From Pandoraea sp. (GTDB lineage Bacteria > Pseudomonadota > Gammaproteobacteria > Burkholderiales > Burkholderiaceae), in NCBI GenBank assembly GCA_031291335.1, contig JARLJF010000036.1, forward strand, positions 1 to 52,772: a DNA stretch of 52,772 nt, read 5' to 3'. The translations under genes and the position numbers were made by a program. Of this stretch, positions 26,766 through 39,108 are shown one piece after another (within the stretch, counting starts at the first letter, position 1; each line of letters opens with the position of its first letter). Under the pieces are notes generated by a model, which was not told the origin of the DNA, made no database searches, and saw only the letters and a program-made list of their open reading frames with translations.

Positions 26766-27266
26766 ATGCTTTCTCCCGAAGCCCTGAAGAAAATCGACCG
26801 TGCCGTTGCCAAATACCCTGCCGAGCAGAAGCAGTCGGCGGTGATGCACGCACTTGCCGTAGCGCAGGTCGAGAAAGGCTGGTTGTCGCCCGAAGTGATG
26901 CAATTCGTGGCGGACTACCTCGAGATGCCCGCAGTCGCGGTGCAAGAGGTCGCAACCTTCTACACCATGTTCAACACGAGCCCGGTGGGCAAGTTCAAGT
27001 TGACCGTGTGCACGAACCTGCCTTGCCAGCTCACGCGTGGCGAAGAAATGGCCAAGTACCTGAAGGAGAAGCTGGGTGTCGAGTACAACGACATCACGCC
27101 CGATGGTCTCTTTACGGTCAAGGAAGGTGAGTGCATGGGCGCTTGCGGCGATGCCCCCGTCATGCTGGTGAATAACCATCGCATGTGCGGCTTCATGAAC
27201 GAAGCAAAGGTCGATGCGCTCCTTGACGAGCTCAAGGCCAAGGGCGCTGCGGGAGAGAAAGCATGA
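26766..27266 (+). CDS. nuoE: NADH-quinone oxidoreductase subunit E
   Basis: The 24-kDa subunit of the NADH dehydrogenase module, 166 residues, with a thioredoxin-like [2Fe-2S] domain. Ligands are the CxxxxC of VCTNLPC near residue 80 and the CxxxC of GECMGACGD near residue 120. The N-terminal helical part has [11 protein letters not shown]. Its last four bases overlap the nuoF start, so the two flavoprotein-module subunits are translationally coupled. Confidence 0.96.
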   Translation: MLSPEALKKIDRAVAKYPAEQKQSAVMHALAVAQVEKGWLSPEVMQFVADYLEMPAVAVQEVATFYTMFNTSPVGKFKLTVCTNLPCQLTRGEEMAKYLKEKLGVEYNDITPDGLFTVKEGECMGACGDAPVMLVNNHRMCGFMNEAKVDALLDELKAKGAAGEKA

Positions 27267-28555
27267 CGTCGCTGCACAACCGTCACATCAAACCGCTGAT
27301 CCTCGCCGACCTCAATGGCGAGAACTGGCATCTGGAAGATTACGTCAAGCGCGGTGGTTACCAGCAGCTCACACGTATTCTGAAAGAAGGGCTCACGCCG
27401 GAGCAGGTCATTGCCGACGTCAAGGCGTCGGGCCTGCGCGGTCGCGGAGGCGCCGGCTTCCCGACTGGTCTGAAGTGGAGCTTCATGCCGCGCGCGTTCC
27501 CGGGTCAGAAGTATCTCGTCTGCAACTCGGACGAAGGCGAACCGGGTACGTTCAAGGATCGCGACATTCTGCGCTACAACCCGCACGCGCTGATCGAAGG
27601 CATGGCCATTGGCGGTTTCGCCATGGGCATCACCGTTGGTTACAACTACATCCACGGCGAAATCTACGAAGTGTATGAACGCTTCGAAGAGGCGCTGGAG
27701 GAAGCCCGCGCGGCCGGCTATCTGGGCGACAACATTCTGGGCACGGACTTTTCGTTCCAGTTGCACGGTCACCATGGCTATGGTGCGTACATCTGCGGCG
27801 AAGAAACCGCACTGCTCGAGTCGCTCGAAGGCAAGAAGGGCCAGCCGCGTTTCAAGCCGCCTTTCCCGGCGAGCTTCGGTCTGTACGGCAAGCCCACGAC
27901 CATCAACAACACTGAGACGTTCGCGGCTGTTCCGTTCCTGCTGGCTACCGGCCCGCAGCAGTATCTGGAAATGGGCAAGCCGAACAACGGCGGCACCAAG
28001 ATTTTCTCGGTGTCGGGCGACGTCGAGCTGCCGGGGAACTACGAAGTGCCGCTGGGCACGCCGTTCCCCGAGCTGCTGGAACTTGCCGGCGGCATGCGCG
28101 GTGGCAAGAAGCTCAAGGCCGTGATTCCGGGCGGTTCGTCGGCACCGGTCGTACCGGCCGGGCTGATGATGGAAACCACGATGGACTACGACAGCATCGC
28201 CAAGGCTGGATCGATGCTGGGGTCGGGCGCCGTGATCGTCATGGACGAGACACGCTGCATGGTGCGCTCGCTGCTGCGTCTGTCGTACTTCTACTACGAA
28301 GAATCGTGCGGTCAGTGCACGCCGTGCCGTGAAGGCACTGGCTGGCTGTGGCGCGTGGTCAATCGTATCGAGCATGGGGAAGGGCGCAAGGAAGACCTGG
28401 ACCTGCTCAACTCGGTGGCCGAGAACATCATGGGCCGTACCATTTGCGCGCTGGGCGATGCCGCAGCGATGCCGGTGCGCGGCATGCTCAAACACTTCTG
28501 GGACGAGTTCGCCTACCACGTCGAGCACAAGCATTGCTTGGTCGGCGCTCACTAA
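27263..28555 (+). CDS. nuoF: NADH-quinone oxidoreductase subunit F
   Basis: The 51-kDa subunit, which binds NADH and FMN and carries cluster N3. 430 residues. The FMN/NADH glycine-rich loop [15 protein letters not shown] is near residue 59. The second nucleotide motif is [18 protein letters not shown] near residue 178. The [4Fe-4S] ligands are in [12 protein letters not shown] near residue 350, with the last Cys in TICALGDAA. It overlaps nuoE by four bases. Confidence 0.97.
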   Translation: MTSLHNRHIKPLILADLNGENWHLEDYVKRGGYQQLTRILKEGLTPEQVIADVKASGLRGRGGAGFPTGLKWSFMPRAFPGQKYLVCNSDEGEPGTFKDRDILRYNPHALIEGMAIGGFAMGITVGYNYIHGEIYEVYERFEEALEEARAAGYLGDNILGTDFSFQLHGHHGYGAYICGEETALLESLEGKKGQPRFKPPFPASFGLYGKPTTINNTETFAAVPFLLATGPQQYLEMGKPNNGGTKIFSVSGDVELPGNYEVPLGTPFPELLELAGGMRGGKKLKAVIPGGSSAPVVPAGLMMETTMDYDSIAKAGSMLGSGAVIVMDETRCMVRSLLRLSYFYYEESCGQCTPCREGTGWLWRVVNRIEHGEGRKEDLDLLNSVAENIMGRTICALGDAAAMPVRGMLKHFWDEFAYHVEHKHCLVGAH

Positions 28556-28584
28556 TCCCTTTTGACGCTTGGCATTGAACCGCT

Positions 28585-30897
28585 ATGGTTGAAATCGAAA
28601 TTGACGGCCAAAAGGTCGAGGTGCCCGAAGGCAGCATGGTGATCCAGGCTGCCAAGAAGAACGGCACCTATATTCCCCACTTCTGTTACCACAAGAAGTT
28701 GTCCATCGCTGCGAACTGCCGCATGTGCCTGGTCGAGGTCGAGAAGGCCCCGAAGGCCGTGCCGGCCTGCGCAACGCCGGTGGCCAACGGCATGATCGTG
28801 CGAACCAACTCCGAGAAGGCTGTGAAGGCACAGCAATCGGTGATGGAGTTCCTGCTGATCAACCACCCGCTCGATTGCCCGATCTGCGATCAGGGCGGGG
28901 AGTGCCAACTGCAAGATTTGGCCGTGGGCTACGGCAAGTCGGCCTCGCGCTATCAGGAAGAGAAGCGCGTGGTGTTCCACAAGAACGTGGGCCCGCTCAT
29001 CTCGATGGAAGAGATGTCGCGCTGCATCCACTGCACCCGCTGCGTGCGTTTCGGTCAGGAAGTGGCCGGCGTCATGGAGTTCGGCATGCTGGGTCGCGGC
29101 GAGCACTCGGAAATCACGTCGTTCGTTGGCAAGACGGTCGACTCCGAACTGTCGGGCAACATGATCGACCTGTGCCCGGTCGGTGCGCTGACGTCGAAGC
29201 CGTTCCGTTACAGCGCCCGTACGTGGGAACTGTCGCGCCGCAAGTCGGTGAGCCCTCACGACGGCGTGGGTGCGAACCTCGTGGTGCAAGTGAAGAACAA
29301 CAAGGTCATGCGCGTTGTGCCGCTCGAGAACGAAGCGGTCAACGAGTGCTGGATCTCGGACAAGGACCGTTTCTCGTACGAAGGTCTGAACAGCGACGAG
29401 CGCCTCACCAAGCCGATGCTCAAGCAAGGCGGTGAGTGGCACGAAGTCGACTGGCAGACGGCGCTCGAGTACGTCGGTCATGGTCTGACGGACATCATCC
29501 GCGACTTCGGCGCCGATGCCGTGGCCGGGCTGGCCTCGCCGCACGCGACGATCGAAGAACTGCACCTGCTGCAGAAGTTCGTGCGCGCACTGGGTAGCGA
29601 CAACGTCGACTTCCGTCTGCGTCAGACGGATGTGTCGGGCGGTACCCAAGGTGCGCCGTGGCTCGGCCTGCCGATCGCTGAACTCGACAAGCTGCAAAGC
29701 ACGCTGGTCGTTGGCTCGTTCCTGCGCAAGGATCATCCGCTGTTCGCCTCGCGTCTGCGCTCGGCAGTGAAGGCCGGTGGTCAGCTCAATCTGCTGCACG
29801 GGTCGGACGACGATCTGCTGGTGAAGATCGCCAACAAGATCATCGCAGCACCGGGTGCGTGGGTGAGCGAACTGGCCGGTATTGCCGTGGCCGCAGCGGC
29901 TGCCAAGGGTGTTGCCGCCCCGGCAGAGCTGGCTGGCGTGAGCGCAAGCGACACGGCCAAGGCCATCGCCGCATCGCTGGTGAATGGTGAGCGTCGCGCC
30001 ATCCTGCTGGGTAACGCCGTTGTGCAGCACCCGCAATTCGCGCAACTGCACGCCATCGCGCAAGTGATTGCTGACATCACCGGTGCCAAGCTGGGCTTCC
30101 TGACCGAAGGCGCCAACACGGTTGGCGGCTACGCAGTGAAGGCCACGAACGCGAAGGGCGCTGCCGCACTGTTCGCCCAACCGCGTCAGGCTTACCTGCT
30201 GCTGAACACCGAGCCGGAGTACGACTCGGCCGATGCGAAGCAAGCACTCACGGCATTGACCGCCGCGAAGATGGTTGTCTCGCTCTCGCCGTTCAAGCAC
30301 GGCCTCGAGTACGCCGACGTGCTGCTGCCGATTGCTCCGTTCACGGAAACTGCCGGTACGTTCGTCAACGCCGAAGGCCTGCCGCAACACTTCAACGGTG
30401 TGGTGCGCGCGCTGGGTGAAACGCGTCCGGGCTGGAAGGTGCTGCGCGTGCTGGGCAACCTCCTCAAGCTGCAAGGCTTCGAGCAGGACACGGCCGAGCA
30501 GGTTCGCGACGAAGCCCTAGCCGGTTTCTCGGCGGCTGCGCTCGATAACCGCGCCAAGGCTGCACTGGCGGCGCCGAAGGCCGCGGGCCAGGGTCTGGAG
30601 CGTCTGGCCGATGTGCCGATCTACGCTGCCGACGCACTGGTGCGCCGTGCCCCGTCGCTGCAACTGACGAACGATGCCAAGGCTGCGCTGCGTGCCACGC
30701 TGCCGGCCGCGCTGTTCGACAGCTTGGGCCTCGCTGCCGGCGACGCCGTGCGCGTGCGCCAGGGCGACGCCGTGGTTACGCTGCCGGCCGCTCGCTCGGA
30801 AACGCTGCCTGCCAACGTGGTGCGCGTTCCGGCAGCCACGCCGGCATCCGCCGCGCTTGGCGCGATGTTCGGTGAAATTTCGGTGGAGAAGGCGTAA
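28585..30897 (+). CDS. nuoG: NADH-quinone oxidoreductase subunit G
   Basis: The largest peripheral subunit, 770 residues, which carries several clusters of the electron chain. The N-terminal [2Fe-2S] domain has Cys in HFCYH, CRMCLVE and PACATPV (about residues 34-65). The His-Cys3 motif is in HPLDCPICDQGGEC near residue 93. A [4Fe-4S] ferredoxin-like motif CIHCTRCV is near residue 148, with its partner in DLCPVGAL. A molybdopterin-oxidoreductase-like domain without a cofactor role fills the rest, ending in an Ala-rich region. Its stop codon touches the nuoH ATG. Confidence 0.96.
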   Translation: MVEIEIDGQKVEVPEGSMVIQAAKKNGTYIPHFCYHKKLSIAANCRMCLVEVEKAPKAVPACATPVANGMIVRTNSEKAVKAQQSVMEFLLINHPLDCPICDQGGECQLQDLAVGYGKSASRYQEEKRVVFHKNVGPLISMEEMSRCIHCTRCVRFGQEVAGVMEFGMLGRGEHSEITSFVGKTVDSELSGNMIDLCPVGALTSKPFRYSARTWELSRRKSVSPHDGVGANLVVQVKNNKVMRVVPLENEAVNECWISDKDRFSYEGLNSDERLTKPMLKQGGEWHEVDWQTALEYVGHGLTDIIRDFGADAVAGLASPHATIEELHLLQKFVRALGSDNVDFRLRQTDVSGGTQGAPWLGLPIAELDKLQSTLVVGSFLRKDHPLFASRLRSAVKAGGQLNLLHGSDDDLLVKIANKIIAAPGAWVSELAGIAVAAAAAKGVAAPAELAGVSASDTAKAIAASLVNGERRAILLGNAVVQHPQFAQLHAIAQVIADITGAKLGFLTEGANTVGGYAVKATNAKGAAALFAQPRQAYLLLNTEPEYDSADAKQALTALTAAKMVVSLSPFKHGLEYADVLLPIAPFTETAGTFVNAEGLPQHFNGVVRALGETRPGWKVLRVLGNLLKLQGFEQDTAEQVRDEALAGFSAAALDNRAKAALAAPKAAGQGLERLADVPIYAADALVRRAPSLQLTNDAKAALRATLPAALFDSLGLAAGDAVRVRQGDAVVTLPAARSETLPANVVRVPAATPASAALGAMFGEISVEKA

Positions 30898-31962
30898 ATG
30901 AGCCTGAACGAAGTCATCAATCAATACGGCACGCAACTGCTGGGCGTGGCTTGGCCGACGGTGTGGGCGCTGGTCCGCATTCTCGTCGTAGCCGTGATCC
31001 TGCTGCTGTGCGTTGCGTACCTGATTCTGTGGGAGCGCAAGCTCATCGGCTGGATGCACGTGCGTCTCGGTCCGAACCGCGTGGGTCCCGCCGGTCTGCT
31101 GCAGCCGATCGCCGACGTGTTGAAGCTCCTGCTCAAGGAAGTCATCACGCCGTCGCAGGTCAGCAAGGGCATTTACGCCATCGCTCCGGTGATGGCCGTG
31201 CTGCCGGCCTTCGCGATCTGGGCGGTGATCCCGTTCCAGCCGGGCGCGGTGCTGGCCGACGTGAACGCCGGTCTGCTTTACGCCATGGCGATCTCATCGA
31301 TCGGTGTGTACGGCGTGATTCTCGCCGGCTGGGCATCGAACTCGAAATACGCTTTCCTCGGCGCCATGCGCGCGTCGGCCCAGATGATTTCGTATGAAAT
31401 CGCGATGGGCTTCGCGCTGGTGACGGTGCTGATGACGGCCGGCTCGCTGAACCTGTCGGACATCGTGCGCTCGCAAGAGCACGGCATGTTCGCCGGCATG
31501 GGTCTGAACCTGTTGTCGTGGAACTGGCTGCCGCTGCTGCCGATGTTCGTCGTCTACTTCATCTCGGGCATTGCGGAAACGAACCGCCACCCGTTCGACG
31601 TGGTGGAAGGCGAATCGGAAATCGTGGCCGGTCACATGATCGAGTACTCGGGCATGGGCTTCGCGCTCTTCTTCCTGGCCGAGTACATCAACATGATCAT
31701 CATCTCGGCGCTGGCTGCGGTGTTGTTCCTGGGTGGCTGGAGTGCGCCGTTCGGCTTCCTGTCGTTCATCCCGGGAGTGTTCTGGCTGGCGTTCAAGGTG
31801 TTCCTGCTGCTGTCGGTGTTCATCTGGGTGCGTGCGACGTTCCCGCGCTACCGCTACGACCAGATCATGCGTCTGGGCTGGAAAGTCTTCCTGCCGTTGA
31901 CGATCGTTTGGGTGATCGTGGTGGGTGGCTGGATCATGTCGCCCTGGAACATCTGGGGCTGA
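30898..31962 (+). CDS. nuoH: NADH-quinone oxidoreductase subunit H
   Basis: Membrane subunit that closes the quinone chamber, 354 residues with eight or nine transmembrane helices. Family segments are [19 protein letters not shown] near residue 43, the [20 protein letters not shown] loop near residue 146 and the strongly conserved acidic loop [19 protein letters not shown] near residue 228. The ATG follows the nuoG stop with no gap. Confidence 0.97.
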   Translation: MSLNEVINQYGTQLLGVAWPTVWALVRILVVAVILLLCVAYLILWERKLIGWMHVRLGPNRVGPAGLLQPIADVLKLLLKEVITPSQVSKGIYAIAPVMAVLPAFAIWAVIPFQPGAVLADVNAGLLYAMAISSIGVYGVILAGWASNSKYAFLGAMRASAQMISYEIAMGFALVTVLMTAGSLNLSDIVRSQEHGMFAGMGLNLLSWNWLPLLPMFVVYFISGIAETNRHPFDVVEGESEIVAGHMIEYSGMGFALFFLAEYINMIIISALAAVLFLGGWSAPFGFLSFIPGVFWLAFKVFLLLSVFIWVRATFPRYRYDQIMRLGWKVFLPLTIVWVIVVGGWIMSPWNIWG

Positions 31963-31985
31963 GGCGAACGGAGTAGAGGAATCCC

Positions 31986-32477
31986 ATGGTAAGGGCAATC
32001 AAGGACTTTTTCGGCAGTTTCCTGTTGTTGGAACTGCTCAAGGGCATGGCGCTGACGGGGCGTTACACGTTCGCTCGCAAGGTGACGGTGCAGTTTCCGG
32101 AAGAGAAGACGCCGCTGTCGCCGCGTTTTCGCGGTCTGCATGCGCTGCGTCGCTATCCGAACGGCGAAGAGCGCTGCATCGCCTGCAAGTTGTGCGAGGC
32201 GGTGTGCCCGGCAATGGCCATCACGATCGAGTCGGATGTGCGTGACGACGGCACCCGCCGCACCACGCGTTACGACATCGATCTGACCAAATGCATTTTC
32301 TGCGGCTTCTGCGAAGAAAGCTGCCCGGTGGACTCGATCGTCGAGACGCACATTCTCGAGTATCACGGCGAGAAGCGTGGCGATCTGTACTTCACCAAGG
32401 AAATGTTGCTCGCGGTGGGCGATCGTTACGAAAACGAAATCGCGGCGGCCAAGGCGGCCGATGCGCCGTACCGTTAA
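31986..32477 (+). CDS. nuoI: NADH-quinone oxidoreductase subunit I
   Basis: The 163-residue subunit with two [4Fe-4S] clusters (N6a and N6b). It has two complete ferredoxin motifs: [16 protein letters not shown] near residue 60 and [16 protein letters not shown] near residue 103. The N-terminal amphipathic helix [18 protein letters not shown] docks on the membrane arm. It lies 23 bases after nuoH. Confidence 0.97.
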   Translation: MVRAIKDFFGSFLLLELLKGMALTGRYTFARKVTVQFPEEKTPLSPRFRGLHALRRYPNGEERCIACKLCEAVCPAMAITIESDVRDDGTRRTTRYDIDLTKCIFCGFCEESCPVDSIVETHILEYHGEKRGDLYFTKEMLLAVGDRYENEIAAAKAADAPYR

Positions 32478-32556
32478 GCAGGGCAGGGTGCGGCAGATCG
32501 ATGGCGCGCCCGGTACGGCAATTGACGTTGGCTAATTCTCGCGACACCCGGTGATT

Positions 32557-33192
32557 ATGGAATTCACAACCTTTCTTTTCTACGTGTTTGCGCTGATCCT
32601 CGTGGTCTCCGGCCTGAAGGTCGTGACCTCGCGCAACCCCGTACAGTCGGCACTGTTCCTGGTGCTGGCCTTCTTCAACGCCGCGGCGATCTGGATGCTG
32701 CTCGAGGCCGAGTTCCTGGCCATCATGCTGGTGCTCGTGTACGTCGGCGCGGTGATGGTGCTGTTCCTGTTCGTGGTGATGATGATCGACATCAATCTCG
32801 ACGAACTGCGACGCGGTTTCGGCAAGTTCATTCCGCTGGCGAGTACCGTCGGCGCGATCATGATCGTCGAAGCGTCGCTGGTGCTCATGCGCGGCTACGG
32901 TGCCACGCGCACGCCGGTCAAGGCCGTGTCGGGCCCGGACGTGGCGAATACCAAGGCACTCGGTATCGCGCTGTACACCGACTACATCTTTGCCTTCGAA
33001 GTGGCAGGTCTGATCCTGCTGGTGGCCGTCGTGGCAGCCGTAGCGCTCACGATGCGTAGCCGTAAGGACCACAAACAGACCGACCCGAGCAAGCAGGTAC
33101 GCGTGAAGGCGCGCGACCGCGTGCGTCTGGTGTCGATGCCCGCCGAAGCCCGGCAGCAATCCTCCGGCACTGACACGCCGGCGGCGGAATAA
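32557..33192 (+). CDS. nuoJ: NADH-quinone oxidoreductase subunit J
   Basis: Membrane subunit of 211 residues with five transmembrane helices. The conserved region EAEFLAIMLVLVYVGAVMVL, with the pi-bulge helix around Tyr and Gly, lies near residue 50. A charged cytoplasmic tail of about 45 residues follows the last helix. I prefer the ATG at 32557; an in-frame GTG at 32551 would add two residues. A gap of 79 bases separates it from nuoI. Confidence 0.94.
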   Translation: MEFTTFLFYVFALILVVSGLKVVTSRNPVQSALFLVLAFFNAAAIWMLLEAEFLAIMLVLVYVGAVMVLFLFVVMMIDINLDELRRGFGKFIPLASTVGAIMIVEASLVLMRGYGATRTPVKAVSGPDVANTKALGIALYTDYIFAFEVAGLILLVAVVAAVALTMRSRKDHKQTDPSKQVRVKARDRVRLVSMPAEARQQSSGTDTPAAE

Positions 33193-33201
33193 GGAGACAG
33201 C

Positions 33202-33513
33202 ATGATGTCGTTGTCGCTAGCGCATTATCTGGTGTTGGGCGCGATCCTCTTCGCGATCAGCATTACCGGTATCTTCCTCAACCGCAGAAATGTGATTGTG
33301 CTGCTGATGGCCATCGAGCTGATGTTGCTCGCGGTCAATCTGAACTTCGTCGCGTTCTCGCATTACCTGGGCGACATTGCCGGCCAGGTATTCGTGTTCT
33401 TCATTCTTACGGTGGCCGCAGCGGAAGCCGCGATCGGTCTGGCCATTCTGGTCACGCTGTTCCGTAAGCTCGAAACGGTCAACGTCGAAGATCTCGACCG
33501 CCTTAAGGGTTAA
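33202..33513 (+). CDS. nuoK: NADH-quinone oxidoreductase subunit K
   Basis: MrpC-like membrane subunit, about 103 residues with three transmembrane helices. The two conserved intramembrane glutamates are present: the Glu of [13 protein letters not shown] in helix 2 and the Glu of [13 protein letters not shown] in helix 3. Tandem ATG codons at 33202 and 33205 make the start uncertain by one residue. AAGGAG lies at good distance upstream. Confidence 0.96.
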   Translation: MMSLSLAHYLVLGAILFAISITGIFLNRRNVIVLLMAIELMLLAVNLNFVAFSHYLGDIAGQVFVFFILTVAAAEAAIGLAILVTLFRKLETVNVEDLDRLKG

Positions 33514-33530
33514 CAAAAGCGAACGCTGTT

Positions 33531-35582
<2,052 letters not shown>

Positions 35583-35600
35583 AAGGGGGAGCCAATAACA

Positions 35601-37082
35601 ATGCAATCGCTACCGCTTCTGAGTCTGGCCATTTGGCTGCCCATTTTGTCGGGGATCGTTGTCCTCGCCGTGGGAAATGACCGTAACCCGACGGGCGCAC
35701 GCGTGCTGGCGCTCATCGGTTCGCTGGTGAGCTTTCTGGTCACGCTGCCGCTGATCTCGAACTTCGACGCCAACACGTCGGCGTTCCAGTACGTCGAAAA
35801 GACGAGCTGGATCGAGCGTTTCCACATCAACTACTTCCTGGGCATCGACGGCATCTCGCTGTGGCTGGTCGTGCTGACCGCGCTCATCACGGTGATCGTG
35901 GTGATCGCGGGCTGGGAAGTGATTACGGAACGTGTCGCGCAGTACATGGCCGCGTTCCTGATCCTCTCGGGTCTGATGATCGGCGTGTTCTCGGCGCAAG
36001 ACGGCCTGCTGTTCTACGTGTTCTTCGAAGCCACGCTGATCCCGATGTACTTGATCATCGGTGTGTGGGGTGGTCCGAACCGTGTGTACGCAGCGTTCAA
36101 GTTCTTCCTGTACACGCTGCTCGGCTCGCTGTTGATGCTGGTCGCGCTGATCTATCTGTACAACGCGACGGGTTCGTTCACGCTGACCGACTGGTATGCC
36201 GCGAAGCTGCCGATGAACGTGCAGATACTGCTGTTCGTGGCGTTCTTCATGGCCTTCGCGGTGAAGGTGCCGATGTGGCCGGTGCATACCTGGCTGCCGG
36301 ACGCCCACGTGGAAGCGCCGACGGGCGGCTCGGTCGTGCTGGCCGCGATCATGCTGAAGCTCGGCGCCTACGGTTTCCTGCGCTTCTCGCTGCCGATCGC
36401 ACCGGACGCCAGTCATTACCTGTCGGGCTTCATGGTCACGCTCGCGCTGATCGCCGTCGTCTACATCGGCCTTGTGGCGCTGGTGCAGACCGACATGAAG
36501 AAACTGGTGGCGTATTCGTCGATTGCTCACATGGGCTTCGCGATCCTCGGCTTCTTCATGTTCAGCGAAATCGGCATGCAGGGCGCGCTGATTCAGATGA
36601 TCTCGCACGGTTTCGTGTCGGGCGCCATGTTCCTGTGTATCGGTGTGCTGTATGACCGCATGCACTCGCGCAACATCGCCGATTACGGCGGTGTGGTGAA
36701 CACGATGCCGAAGTTTGCCGCGTTCTTCATGCTGTTCGCGATGGCCAACAGCGGCCTGCCGGCGACGTCGGGCTTCGTGGGTGAGTTCCTGGTCATTCTG
36801 GGCGCCGTGAAGCTGAACTTCTGGGTCGGCCTGCTGGCGGCTACCTCGCTGATCACCGGTGCGGCTTACTCGCTGTGGATGTACAAGCGCGTGATCTTCG
36901 GTGCCATCGCCAACGACCATGTGCGCGAACTGATCGATATCAACAAGCGCGAGTTCTTCATGCTGGCCGTGCTGGCTGCACTCACGCTGTTCATGGGTAT
37001 CTATCCGAAGCCTTTCACGGACCTGATGCATACCTCCGTGGTTAACCTCCTCGCCCACGTGGCGCAGACCAAGCTGCCGTAA
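35601..37082 (+). CDS. nuoM: NADH-quinone oxidoreductase subunit M
   Basis: Antiporter-like proton-pumping subunit, 493 residues and about 14 transmembrane helices. Key segments are LFYVFFEATLIPMYLIIGVWGG with the essential Glu near residue 143, the Lys in AFAVKVPMWPVHTWLPDAHVEAPT near residue 230, and the later broken-helix Lys in TDMKKLVAYSSIAHMGF. It is preceded by AAAGGGGGAG, a strong Shine-Dalgarno. nuoN follows after 20 bases. Confidence 0.97.
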   Translation: MQSLPLLSLAIWLPILSGIVVLAVGNDRNPTGARVLALIGSLVSFLVTLPLISNFDANTSAFQYVEKTSWIERFHINYFLGIDGISLWLVVLTALITVIVVIAGWEVITERVAQYMAAFLILSGLMIGVFSAQDGLLFYVFFEATLIPMYLIIGVWGGPNRVYAAFKFFLYTLLGSLLMLVALIYLYNATGSFTLTDWYAAKLPMNVQILLFVAFFMAFAVKVPMWPVHTWLPDAHVEAPTGGSVVLAAIMLKLGAYGFLRFSLPIAPDASHYLSGFMVTLALIAVVYIGLVALVQTDMKKLVAYSSIAHMGFAILGFFMFSEIGMQGALIQMISHGFVSGAMFLCIGVLYDRMHSRNIADYGGVVNTMPKFAAFFMLFAMANSGLPATSGFVGEFLVILGAVKLNFWVGLLAATSLITGAAYSLWMYKRVIFGAIANDHVRELIDINKREFFMLAVLAALTLFMGIYPKPFTDLMHTSVVNLLAHVAQTKLP

Positions 37083-37102
37083 TCGGGGAGGACATCTAGA
37101 TC

Positions 37103-38572
37103 ATGCAAAACATTAATCTGCTGCCTGCGTTGCCGGAGGCCATCCTGCTGCTCATGATCCTTGTGATCATGATGTGCGACGCGTTCTTCGGCCAGACGCG
37201 CAAGCTGAACTACGTTCTGGCACTCATCACGTCTGCGGTCGTGTCCGTGCTGTGGGCATGCAATGCCGGCGATCCGGCATCGCACTACATGTTCGGCAAT
37301 GTGTTCATCGCCGACCCGATGTCGAACCTGCTCAAGGCCTTCAGTGGTCTGGCAACGTTCGTCACGTTCATCTACGGCCAGAAGTATCTGGAAGCGCGCG
37401 GTCTTGCCCGTGGCGACTTCTATGTCCTCAGTCTGTTCTCGCTGCTGGGCCTGTCGGTGATGATCTCGGGCAACAACTTCCTGACGCTGTATCTGGGTCT
37501 GGAACTGATGTCCCTGTCGCTGTACGCCCTGGCTGCCGTGTGGCGTGATTCGACGAACGCGACCGAGTCGGCCATGAAGTACTACGTGCTGGGCGCCCTT
37601 GCTTCGGGCTTCCTGCTGTACGGCATGTCGATGATGTACGGTGCGACCGGTTCGCTGGAACTGGCCAAGGTCTTCGAAGTCATCGCTTCGGGTGCCGTGA
37701 ACAAGATCGTGCTGGTGTTCGGTGTCGTGTTCGTGGTTGCCGGTCTGGCGTTCAAGCTGGGCGCTGCGCCGTTCCACATGTGGGTGCCCGACGTCTACCA
37801 AGGCGCACCGACCCCGGTCACGCTGCTCATCGGTGGCGCACCGAAGCTGGGTGCCTTCGCACTGCTGCTGCGTTTGCTGGTCGAAGGCATGCTGCCGCTG
37901 GCAATCGACTGGCAACAGATGTTGATTATTCTGGCGGTGCTCTCGCTGGTGATCGGTAATCTGACGGCCATCGTGCAGACCAACGTCAAGCGTCTGCTGG
38001 CGTACTCGACGATCTCGCACATGGGCTTCGTGCTGCTGGGCATGCTCTCGGGCGTGGTGGGCGGCAAGATCGACGGTATCGCCGACGCCTACGGCTCGTC
38101 GCTGTTCTACAGCGTGATTTACCTGCTGACGACGTTGGGCACGTTCGGTATCGTGCTGCTGCTTTCGCGCAAGGGCTTCGAAGCCGAGAACCTCTCCGAT
38201 TTGAAGGGCCTGAACCAGCGTAGCCCGTGGTTTGCCTTCGTCATGTTGATGCTGATGTTCTCGCTGGCCGGCATTCCGCCGCTGGCAGGCTTCTACGCCA
38301 AGCTGGCCGTGCTGCAAGCCGTGGTGAACGCCGGTATGGTGTGGCTGGCTATCGTGGCCGTGATCGCCTCGCTGATCGGTGCGTTCTACTACCTGCGTGT
38401 CGTCAAGCTGATGTACTTCGACAAGCCGGATGACACCAACGCGCTGGAAGGCAGCGGTACGATGCGCTTCGTGCTGTCGCTGAACGGTCTGGCTATGCTG
38501 TACCTGGGCCTGATGCCGGGCTCGCTGATGGACTGGTGCTTGCGCACCATCAAACTGACGCTGGCCAGCTAA
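37103..38572 (+). CDS. nuoN: NADH-quinone oxidoreductase subunit N
   Basis: Third antiporter-like subunit, 489 residues, about 14 transmembrane helices. It has [15 protein letters not shown] near residue 132, the Lys in [21 protein letters not shown] near residue 216, and [21 protein letters not shown] near residue 293. It ends the 14-gene complex I set. A 142-base gap with an inverted repeat separates it from the DUF2818 gene. Confidence 0.97.
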   Translation: MQNINLLPALPEAILLLMILVIMMCDAFFGQTRKLNYVLALITSAVVSVLWACNAGDPASHYMFGNVFIADPMSNLLKAFSGLATFVTFIYGQKYLEARGLARGDFYVLSLFSLLGLSVMISGNNFLTLYLGLELMSLSLYALAAVWRDSTNATESAMKYYVLGALASGFLLYGMSMMYGATGSLELAKVFEVIASGAVNKIVLVFGVVFVVAGLAFKLGAAPFHMWVPDVYQGAPTPVTLLIGGAPKLGAFALLLRLLVEGMLPLAIDWQQMLIILAVLSLVIGNLTAIVQTNVKRLLAYSTISHMGFVLLGMLSGVVGGKIDGIADAYGSSLFYSVIYLLTTLGTFGIVLLLSRKGFEAENLSDLKGLNQRSPWFAFVMLMLMFSLAGIPPLAGFYAKLAVLQAVVNAGMVWLAIVAVIASLIGAFYYLRVVKLMYFDKPDDTNALEGSGTMRFVLSLNGLAMLYLGLMPGSLMDWCLRTIKLTLAS

Positions 38573-38655
38573 GCGGCCGGACGTTCGGAAAGACGACGTC
38601 GACGACGGTCACGGAATCGACAGCATCGATGGCATCGATGCAAAGCCGGGCAGGG

Positions 38656-38680
38656 CGGGCCGACATGAATGGCCGGCCCG
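38656..38680. repeat. Inverted repeat between nuoN and DUF2818
   Basis: CGGGCCG (38656-38662) and CGGCCCG (38674-38680) form a 7-bp GC stem around an 11-base loop, 34 bases before the DUF2818 start. No T-run follows, so it is more likely an mRNA stabiliser or attenuator than a terminator. The flanking bases 38620-38641 contain short GCATCGATG repeats. Confidence 0.5.
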
Positions 38681-38714
38681 GCTCACGATAGACGAACAGG
38701 TGGAGGCAACAACG

Positions 38715-39032
38715 ATGGGCATGTCGGCAGGCGGTACGCTTGTGATTCTGCTGGCCGTGCTGGGCGCGAACCTGCCGTTCGTGAATCAGCGCCTGTTCGG
38801 GATCGTCGCGCTAAAGCGGGCGTTCAAGCCGCTGTGGCTGCGTCTGGTCGAACTGGTGGTGACCTACTTCGTGGTGGGTGCCCTCGGTTACCTGATCGAA
38901 TCGGGCATTGGCAACGTGTTTTCGCAGGGCTGGGAGTTTTACGCCGTAACTGCGAGTCTGTTTGTCGTGTTCGCGTTTCCGGGCTTCGTCTACCGGTATT
39001 TGTGGCGTCATCGACCGGCGGCTGCCGCTTGA
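38715..39032 (+). CDS. DUF2818 family membrane protein
   Basis: A 105-residue protein with three predicted transmembrane segments (about 5-22, 40-60 and 75-95), joined by the conserved loop NQRLFGIVALKRAFKPLWLRLVEL, here cited in parts. It belongs to DUF2818, a family I know mainly as the gene directly after nuoN in beta-proteobacteria; its function is unassigned. I start at the ATG at 38715 because GGAGG lies nine bases upstream; a GTG at 38700 is in frame but lacks support. A strong terminator follows 18 bases after its stop, which makes it the last gene of the nuo transcription unit. Confidence 0.85.
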   Translation: MGMSAGGTLVILLAVLGANLPFVNQRLFGIVALKRAFKPLWLRLVELVVTYFVVGALGYLIESGIGNVFSQGWEFYAVTASLFVVFAFPGFVYRYLWRHRPAAAA

Positions 39033-39050
39033 GATGTCTGCTTCGCAAGA

Positions 39051-39077
39051 CGCCGCCCTTGGGCGGCGTTTTGTTTT
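39051..39077 (+). terminator. Intrinsic terminator of the nuo operon
   Basis: A perfect 8-bp stem, CGCCGCCC / GGGCGGCG, with a two-base TT spacer is followed by TTTTGTTTT. It sits between DUF2818 and the Nudix gene and marks the end of the nuo-DUF2818 message. Confidence 0.92.
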
Positions 39078-39108
39078 GGGTTCGCCAATTTTCAGCCGTG
39101 GAGGGCTT

